Assembly (NCBI RefSeq): GCF_913055755.1
Contig: NZ_CAJXKH010000010.1
Coordinates: forward strand, 1 to 53,165
Source: an uncultured Microbulbifer sp.
GTDB lineage: Bacteria; Pseudomonadota; Gammaproteobacteria; Pseudomonadales; Cellvibrionaceae
Direction: 5' to 3'
Length of the DNA: 53,165 nucleotides
Positions 46,969-53,165 of the stretch are shown piece after piece. A program made the translations under genes and the position numbers. Numbering within the stretch: position 1 is the stretch's first letter; each line of letters opens with the position of its first letter. The notes under the pieces are model-generated. The model saw nothing but the letters and a program-made list of their open reading frames with translations. It did not search any database and was not told the origin of the DNA.

Positions 46969-46991
46969 AGTTCCCAGCAGTGAATATACAC

Positions 46992-47022
46992 AAAAAAGCG
47001 AGCCGTTTGGCTCGCCTTTTTT
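46992..47022. terminator. Bidirectional terminator between SDR gene and cfa
   Basis: GCGAGCC/GGCTCGC stem with a GTTT loop, an A6 run before it and a T6 run after it. It lies between convergent genes and can serve both. Confidence 0.92.
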
Positions 47023-47042
47023 GTGTGAGGGGGAAGTTTGGC

Positions 47043-48188
47043 CTAAACCACGCGCTCCACACCACCTTCCAGTTTCCTGGAAAATATCCACTGCCACAGC
47101 TGGATATGCCGCGCGCGAAATGCGCCGGCGCAGGACAGCAGATAGTATCGCCACATACGGTAAAACTGCTGGTCGAATTTATCCGCAAACTTTTCCCAGC
47201 TGTGCTCGAAGTTCCGGTGCCAGGCCATCAGGGTCTTGTCGTAGTCACTGCCGAAATTGTGCAGGTCTTCCTCGATCAGCAGATTCTCTGCACTGTCGCA
47301 AATCTGGCCAGTGGAGGGCAGGTCGCCATTGGGGAAAATATATTTTTCGATCCAGGCATCAGTGGTGGAGCGCCGCTGAGTCTTGCCGATGGTGTGCAGC
47401 AGTAACAGGCCGTCCTTTGTCAGGCAGCGCCGCGCAACCTGCATAAAGGTGCGGTGGTTCTTGCGGCCCACGTGTTCGAACATACCGACGCTGGCAATGC
47501 GGTCAAAAGGCTGGTCGAGTGCGCGGTAATCCTGCAGGTGTACGGTAATGGGCAGCTGTGCATAGTGTTCGTCGATATAGCGGCACTGCTCGCGGGATAC
47601 GCTCACCCCGACGCATTCCACGTCGTAATTTTCCGCCGCATAGCTCAACAGGCTGCCCCAGCCGCAGCCGATATCCAAAAGCCGCATACCGGGCTTTAGC
47701 CCCAGCTTGCGGCAGATAAGGTCGAGCTTGGCAGTCTGTGCCTGCTCCAGATCCTCCGCGTCTTTCCAGTAGCCGCAGCTGTAGGCCATGCGATGGTCGA
47801 GCATGGCGCGATAGAAATCATTGCCCAGGTCATAGTGCCGTTCGCCTACCTGGAAGGCGCGGCCACGGCTCTGCAGGTTGATCATGTGTGAACGGAGAAT
47901 TCGCCAGAGATTGCGAAATGGCTTGAGCTTTTTGTGCAGGTCCGCGCGTAGCAGGCGATAGAAAAACTGGTCCAGCGCCGGCACCGACCAGTCGCCCCGC
48001 ATGTAGGTTTCACCGAGGCCGAGGCTGTGCCTGGCGACAATCTCATCCAGTGCCCCGTTGCGGTGAAGCTGCATGTCCCAGGGACGATCCCCATTGATGC
48101 GTATGTCTGCGAGGGCGAGAAGCTCGTCCACCATATGTTGTGGTCTGGAAGTGGAGGCGCTAGTCATCGGACTGCTGTCGCTTTCCAT
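47043..48188 (-). CDS. cfa: Cyclopropane-fatty-acyl-phospholipid synthase
   Basis: Cfa adds a methylene from S-adenosylmethionine across double bonds of membrane lipids, usually on entry to stationary phase or acid stress. The 381-residue length equals that of the E. coli enzyme. An N-terminal lipid-binding part contains GLGETYMRGDW. The catalytic part has HYDLGNDFYRAMLD, the SAM-binding LLDIGCGWGSLL, FDRIASVGMFEHVGRKNH and IEKYIFPNGDLPS. Start ATG 48188 has an in-frame Met eight codons later as an alternative. Confidence 0.96.
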   Translation of the reverse strand: MESDSSPMTSASTSRPQHMVDELLALADIRINGDRPWDMQLHRNGALDEIVARHSLGLGETYMRGDWSVPALDQFFYRLLRADLHKKLKPFRNLWRILRSHMINLQSRGRAFQVGERHYDLGNDFYRAMLDHRMAYSCGYWKDAEDLEQAQTAKLDLICRKLGLKPGMRLLDIGCGWGSLLSYAAENYDVECVGVSVSREQCRYIDEHYAQLPITVHLQDYRALDQPFDRIASVGMFEHVGRKNHRTFMQVARRCLTKDGLLLLHTIGKTQRRSTTDAWIEKYIFPNGDLPSTGQICDSAENLLIEEDLHNFGSDYDKTLMAWHRNFEHSWEKFADKFDQQFYRMWRYYLLSCAGAFRARHIQLWQWIFSRKLEGGVERVV

Positions 48189-48408
48189 AATTGGGCTCCC
48201 GAGTAGCTGACGGCGATTTGCGCGTCATGTTGGTGAATGGCTACACTGCGAACCTGAATCCTGCCCGCGGCAAAAACTGCTTCAGGCTTGCAACTACCGA
48301 GTTTCAACAACTTGTTTTCAACAGCACGTTCTCAAGCATAACGGAAAACCGTCTGTTTGCCGGACAATCCGGTATTCTGGCCTGCTCGCGAACCGCGGAG
48401 AAACCCAC

Positions 48409-48897
48409 ATGCGCCCATTGCTTATTCTGTTCATCGCCATGCCAATCCTGGAAATGTGGGTCCTGATCAGTGTCGGAAAGGAAATTGGCGCGCTGCCCAC
48501 CATCGGACTGGTGCTGCTGACCGCGGTAGTTGGGCTGGCGCTCCTGCGCCGCCAGGGAATCTCCACCGTGATGCGGGCCCAGCAGAAGATGCAGACCGGC
48601 GAGATCCCCGCACGGGAGATGGCCGAGGGGATCTTCCTGGCGGTGGGCGGCGCGCTGCTGCTAACCCCGGGATTCATCACCGATGCCATCGGCTTCGCCT
48701 GCCTGATCCCCGGGTTGCGGCAACTGATCCTGGGGAAGCTGCTCAACCGGATCGTGGTGGTGCAGACCTCCAGCTACGGGCCATATTCCAAGCCGGGTTC
48801 GGGCCCGGAGCAGGGGCCGCAGAGGGGCGGGGAGCCCGGCAAGCACGATGTGATTGAGGGAGACTACGAGCGCGAAGACCCCAAGGACCGTGATTGA
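48409..48897 (+). CDS. fxsA: FxsA-family membrane protein
   Basis: FxsA is a small cytoplasmic-membrane protein that in E. coli can relieve phage T7 exclusion by F; its normal role is unclear. This 162-residue protein has four hydrophobic segments, the family pattern MRPLLILFIAMPILEMWVLI at the start, RRQGISTVMRAQ and EGIFLAVGGALLLTPGFITDAIGF. A hydrophilic C-terminal tail ends it. It lies just upstream of groES as in E. coli. The ATG follows GGAG. Confidence 0.92.
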   Translation: MRPLLILFIAMPILEMWVLISVGKEIGALPTIGLVLLTAVVGLALLRRQGISTVMRAQQKMQTGEIPAREMAEGIFLAVGGALLLTPGFITDAIGFACLIPGLRQLILGKLLNRIVVVQTSSYGPYSKPGSGPEQGPQRGGEPGKHDVIEGDYEREDPKDRD

Positions 48898-48978
48898 TCT
48901 GCATTTTGCTCAATAATTGACCGATCTTGCCGGCGGAAGACCCCTGTCGCCGGCCCCCATCATTTTTTTTGCCTGCCC

Positions 48979-49008
48979 CTGTTGAAATCCATTTCCGCGC
49001 CCTCAGAT
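48979..49008 (+). promoter_or_regulatory. Candidate sigma-32 heat-shock promoter for groES-groEL
   Basis: CTGTTGAAA (48979-48987) is followed, after a 13-base spacer counted from TTGAAA, by CCTCAGAT (49001-49008). These resemble the sigma-32 boxes CTTGAAA and CCCCATNT. It is about 115 bases before groES. No CIRCE inverted repeat was seen. Confidence 0.55.
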
Positions 49009-49123
49009 AGGGAGCACCCCAAGTTTTTGCCTTGCCTCCCACGGGAGGAGGGCAGGCTCCGGAGCCAGAGCGGCCCGGGCACTTGTTATTGCAACCCTAA
49101 ATAACTCAATGGAGAGCAAATCC

Positions 49124-49417
49124 ATGAAAATTCGTCCTTTACACGACCGCGTCGTAGTACGCCGTAAGGAAGAAGAAGAGAAAACTGCTGGTGGCATCGT
49201 GCTGCCGGGCGCTGCGAAAGAAAAGCCGAATCAGGGCGAAGTGGTTGCCGTGGGCGAAGGCAAGTTGCTGGATAACGGCGACGTGCGTGCGCTGTCTGTG
49301 AAAGTAGGTGACACCGTGGTCTTCGGCCGTTATGCCGACAGCAACACCCTCAAGGTGGACGGCGAAGAGCTGATCATCATGAGCGAAAACGACATCTACG
49401 GTGTTCTGGAAGGCTGA
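49124..49417 (+). CDS. groES: Co-chaperonin GroES
   Basis: GroES caps the GroEL folding chamber as a seven-subunit lid. The 97-residue protein has the expected [14 protein letters not shown] start, the mobile loop [18 protein letters not shown] (about 15-35) and the roof and barrel ending in [14 protein letters not shown] 49124 is chosen over 49109 on family length and the GGAGAG site. groEL follows 46 bases on. Confidence 0.98.
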   Translation: MKIRPLHDRVVVRRKEEEEKTAGGIVLPGAAKEKPNQGEVVAVGEGKLLDNGDVRALSVKVGDTVVFGRYADSNTLKVDGEELIIMSENDIYGVLEG

Positions 49418-49451
49418 TTCGCCCTTCCCGAGCGACCACACACAGAATTGA

Positions 49452-51104
<1,653 letters not shown>

Positions 51105-51124
51105 GCCGGCCTTCCAGCCAAACG

Positions 51125-51154
51125 AAAAAAACCCCGCTTTTGCGGGGTTTTTTT
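51125..51154. terminator. Bidirectional terminator between groEL and intI
   Basis: ACCCCGC/GCGGGG stem with a TTTT loop, A7 before and T7 after. It ends groEL and can also end the convergent integrase gene. Confidence 0.92.
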
Positions 51155-51177
51155 ATTTCAGTACTCAATACAGCTTG

Positions 51178-52215
51178 TCAAGCCGCTACGTGGTAGCGGG
51201 CCATCGGCTCATTTATCTGATTGCCGGGCGCCAGGCGGTCCATCGGGCTGAGCACTCCCTTGCTCCCCCGGTTTACCACATGGGTGTAAATCTCGGTGGT
51301 GCTGATATCAGAGTGTCCCAATAGCTCCTGGATTGTGCGCAGGTCATAGCCGGATTCCAGCAGGTGGGTGGCAAAACTGTGTCGAAAGGAGTGCGCTCTC
51401 GCTGGCTTATGGATACCCGCTGCCATTAGCGCTCGCCTGATCTGTTTGGCCAGGGCAGTAGGGTGCAGGTGGTGTCGGCGCAATTCGCCGGTGCGCGGGC
51501 AGGGGCCTACACAAGATGCTGGAAAAAGGTACTGCCAACCCAACTCCTTGGCCGCGCGCGGGTATTTACGTGCAAGCGCATCGGGCAGATATACGTCACC
51601 CACACCATCTGCCACGTCCTGATCATGGAGAATCCGCACCCGCTCTATTTGCCTGCGAATATCCGGTACCAGCCCCTGGGGCAAAATCGTCGTCCGGTCC
51701 TTATTGCCTTTGCCTCCACGTACAAAAATATTGCTGCTATCAAAATCAATGTCCTTGACCCGCAATGACAGCAGCTCTGCGGAGCGGAGTCCCGAGCCAT
51801 ACAGCAACTGAACCCGTAAACGTGAGGGGCCTTTCAGGTGAGAAAGGATTGCGGCTATCTCATTGCGGCTATACACCACCGGCAACCGCCGTGGGCGTTT
51901 GGCCTGGGTAAAGGAAAGCCCATCCAGCGTTTTGTCCAAAAAACGGGTATACAGATAGACCAGAGCATTCAGCACAATTCTCTGGGTGCCCACTGAGCAG
52001 TCTCGCTCTTCTGACAGATGGGTCAGAAAGTGCTCCACTTCTGGCGCTCCCATCTCCTGAGGGTGGCGCTTCCTGTGAAAAAGGATATAGCGCTTGATCC
52101 AGTGAACGTAAGTTCGTTCAGTCGTATAAGCCAGCCCTGCATCGCGCATATGCAATCTTAGTTTGTCTAAAAAACGAACGGGTTGCGTGGGAACCCGGCC
52201 CCGAATATCATCCAT
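51178..52215 (-). CDS. intI: Integron integrase (tyrosine recombinase)
   Basis: IntI inserts and excises gene cassettes at attI and attC sites. The 345-residue protein has an N-terminal core-binding domain (about 10-100) and all catalytic residues: R144 in YGSGLRSAELL, H275 and R278 in HSFRHSFATHL, H301 in LLGHSD, Y310 in TEIYTHV. The extra segment found in integron integrases but not ordinary Xer proteins is present (ALARKYPRAAKELGWQYLFP, about 213-232), so the subfamily is clear. ATG 52215 is chosen because a LexA box lies just 15 bases upstream; a longer in-frame reading to 52380 would cross it. It points away from the cassette, the standard layout. No damage is visible, so it may be active. 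Confidence 0.95.
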   Translation of the reverse strand: MDDIRGRVPTQPVRFLDKLRLHMRDAGLAYTTERTYVHWIKRYILFHRKRHPQEMGAPEVEHFLTHLSEERDCSVGTQRIVLNALVYLYTRFLDKTLDGLSFTQAKRPRRLPVVYSRNEIAAILSHLKGPSRLRVQLLYGSGLRSAELLSLRVKDIDFDSSNIFVRGGKGNKDRTTILPQGLVPDIRRQIERVRILHDQDVADGVGDVYLPDALARKYPRAAKELGWQYLFPASCVGPCPRTGELRRHHLHPTALAKQIRRALMAAGIHKPARAHSFRHSFATHLLESGYDLRTIQELLGHSDISTTEIYTHVVNRGSKGVLSPMDRLAPGNQINEPMARYHVAA

Positions 52216-52229
52216 AACATCATCTCGAA

Positions 52230-52249
52230 TACTGTTTATAAATACAGTA
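52230..52249 (-). promoter_or_regulatory. LexA (SOS) box controlling intI
   Basis: The 20-mer TACTGTTTATAAATACAGTA keeps CTGT-N8-ACAG and matches the E. coli consensus closely. It lies 15 bases before the intI start. On the minus strand a TATACT -10 (52246-52251) overlaps it, with TTGACG (52267-52272) as a possible -35 at a short 15-base spacing. SOS control of intI is known in other integrons; here it is inferred from the site. Confidence 0.88.
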
Positions 52250-52524
52250 TAAGTGATAGGCGGATTCGTCAATGCCGAATTCAGAAGCCAGTGGCTTGTG
52301 TGCACGGAATGGGATAGGCTAACTATCTGATTTATAAAGAGTTGGCCAAAACAATAATGCCGCTCGAAAAAGAAGAACAAAAGCCATCGGCTTCTTTCGC
52401 TAGGGGCTACAATGATTTTACATTGGTAAGTGTTTGATTTTTAAAAAAATATACCAGCTTGCGGATATGTGCGCCGATGAACACAAGCCCCAACAACACA
52501 AGCCCATGGCGTATGAATAAAACT
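52250..52524 (+). other. attI-like region with possible cassette promoter
   Basis: This AT-rich region lies between intI and the first cassette. Two direct repeats ACACAAGCCC (52481-52490 and 52496-52505), 15 bases apart, resemble the extra integrase-binding repeats seen in class 1 attI. They end about 20 bases before the crossover core. A possible outward promoter is TTTACA (52417-52422), a 17-base spacer and TTTAAA (52440-52445), which would read into the cassette. Confidence 0.6.
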
Positions 52525-52531
52525 GTTAAAT
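52525..52531 (+). other. attI crossover core site
   Basis: GTTAAAT fits the integron core GTTRRRY, where strand exchange is between G and T. The first cassette would thus begin at 52526. The same heptamer is the exact reverse complement of ATTTAAC at the far end of the cassette gene, as expected if the site was made by cassette insertion. Confidence 0.8.
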
Positions 52532-53015
52532 GCCAATGAAAAGTTCACTCAAATTCGTCATCTTATGGAGTTTTATGGTGTCAGCAGCAAACGCAGAGAA
52601 TTTGTATTTCACTGCTACCGGTGAGGAAGATGGTAAGCCGCTAATTTTCAGAAGTATTCAATCCGTCCCTGACGGAGTCAAAGAAACTGAGTATCCATTT
52701 CTAGTTTCTGTTTATTGGCCATACACATCAGAGAATGATGGTGGTATGCCAGATGCAGCAACAAACGAAGCTCAAGTAGATTTTGAAGATGCTCTAGAAA
52801 ATCTAGATGGTCCAGGAATAAGTCATTTGATGCTGGTTGTCACGGGTAATGGACGGAAAGAGTGGCACTGGTATGTCAAGAACGTTGAAGATTGGATGCA
52901 GCAGCTAAATAGTGCTCTGGCAGGAAAGCCGGTATTTCCCATTCAAATTGAGAATTCGCACCAGCCGGCATGGTCGCTTTACCACGGCTTTATTTCCGGA
53001 GTACAGGGCATTTAA
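52530..53015 (+). CDS. Cassette gene: secreted DUF695-like protein
   Basis: This 161-residue protein has a signal peptide (LKFVILWSFMVSAANA) and a body that resembles DUF695: ETEYPFLVSVYWPY, GGMPDAATNEAQVDFEDALENLD, VTGNGRKEWHWYVKN, QQLNSALAGKPVFPIQIE and the end PAWSLYHGF. The biochemical role of DUF695 is unknown to me. The start codon lies four bases inside the cassette, with a second Met at residue 3, and there is no ribosome site in the cassette, so translation must use sequence supplied by attI. GC is well below the rest of the window, a sign of foreign origin. Confidence 0.8.
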   Translation: MPMKSSLKFVILWSFMVSAANAENLYFTATGEEDGKPLIFRSIQSVPDGVKETEYPFLVSVYWPYTSENDGGMPDAATNEAQVDFEDALENLDGPGISHLMLVVTGNGRKEWHWYVKNVEDWMQQLNSALAGKPVFPIQIENSHQPAWSLYHGFISGVQGI

Positions 53016-53153
53016 CAATCACAGGCAGTAAGCTACGGCCCTTCGGGCCTCCGCGGGACGTCTTACCTTGTGCACGTTTTGCGCGGGTCGCTACGCTCCC
53101 ATTTTCGCGCAAAACGCGCACAAGGTAAGCCGCCCCTGCTGTGGGCGTTATAT
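53010..53153 (+). other. attC recombination site of the first cassette
   Basis: The outer box ATTTAAC (53010-53016) overlaps the gene stop. CACAGGCAG (53020-53028) pairs with CTGCTGTG (53136-53143), leaving one extra G, the unpaired base typical of attC L boxes. Long inner arms, 53062-53085 and 53106-53129, are 24 bases with a single mismatch. A GGCCC/GGGCC mini-hairpin lies at 53037-53049. The right core is GTTATAT (53147-53153), with crossover after G 53147. Total length is about 144 bases, like attC sites of large chromosomal integrons. Confidence 0.92.
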
Positions 53154-53165
53154 TCCCTCGAGAGG
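53148..53165 (+). other. Start of a second integron cassette (cut by window)
   Basis: Only 18 bases remain after the crossover point of the first attC. By integron logic they should begin the next cassette or the chromosomal DNA that bounds the array. No gene can be read. Confidence 0.5.

Noticed and set aside
48191..48466. 91-codon plus-strand frame before fxsA
   Set aside because: It overlaps the fxsA start in another frame and has no recognisable domain.
49009..49123. CIRCE operator before groES
   Set aside because: No TTAGCACTC-N9-GAGTGCTAA-type repeat is present; the sigma-32-like boxes are the better explanation.

Overview
The window looks like chromosomal DNA of a marine gammaproteobacterium, most like Microbulbifer or a related Cellvibrionales genus. 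This is judged from gene content and protein style: secreted polyhydroxyalkanoate (PHA)-type esterases with thrombospondin type 3 repeats, a very large Caulobacter-type TonB receptor, a full cbb3 oxidase cluster, two DUF1631 proteins and amp muropeptide-recycling genes. Most of it is GC-rich with strong third-position GC. The last kilobase is clearly AT-richer. No rRNA or tRNA genes and no CRISPR array were recognised. The assignment was made by reading alone; no database was searched.

Layout. 1-6.6 kb: the end of secF, a small SutA-like protein, two paralogous secreted PHB-depolymerase-type esterases, RNase T and dihydroorotase. 7-17.3 kb: argG, then ccoNOQP and ccoGHIS with a SafE-like membrane protein. 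This is a complete set for building the high-affinity cbb3 terminal oxidase, with an FNR/ANR-type site overlapping the argG stop codon. 17.4-21.8 kb: an isoprenylcysteine-methyltransferase-like membrane protein, then a tightly overlapped trio (GT-C-like protein, GtrA, GtrB) likely to decorate a surface glycan. 21.8-28 kb, minus strand: a TonB receptor, a two-domain NagZ-like GH3 enzyme and nadC. 28.3-32.3 kb, plus strand: two tandem secreted paralogues of unknown function and a secreted protein combining a goose-lysozyme-like domain with four SH3b-like repeats. 32.3-34.6 kb: a two-component system.

35-44.7 kb: two tandem DUF1631 proteins, ampD, ampE, a serine/threonine dehydratase-type enzyme and ampG. 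AmpD and AmpG belong to muropeptide uptake and recycling, which fits the NagZ-like enzyme and the lysozyme-like protein elsewhere in the window. 44.7-51.1 kb: an alkyltransferase-like protein, a DUF481 barrel, an SDR reductase, cyclopropane synthase, fxsA and groES-groEL.

51.2-53.2 kb: the start of a chromosomal integron. intI is on the minus strand under a near-consensus LexA box. It is followed by an attI-like region with direct repeats, a GTTAAAT core site, one AT-rich cassette carrying a DUF695-like secreted protein, and a long attC hairpin. The window ends just inside the next cassette.

The most notable points are the integron platform, whose cassette ends can be fixed to the base, and a possible peptidoglycan-scavenging locus at 22.8-32.3 kb. 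In that locus a repeated dyad (about TGCAGAA-N-TTCTGCA) lies in the TonB-receptor intergenic region and again before the lysozyme-like gene.
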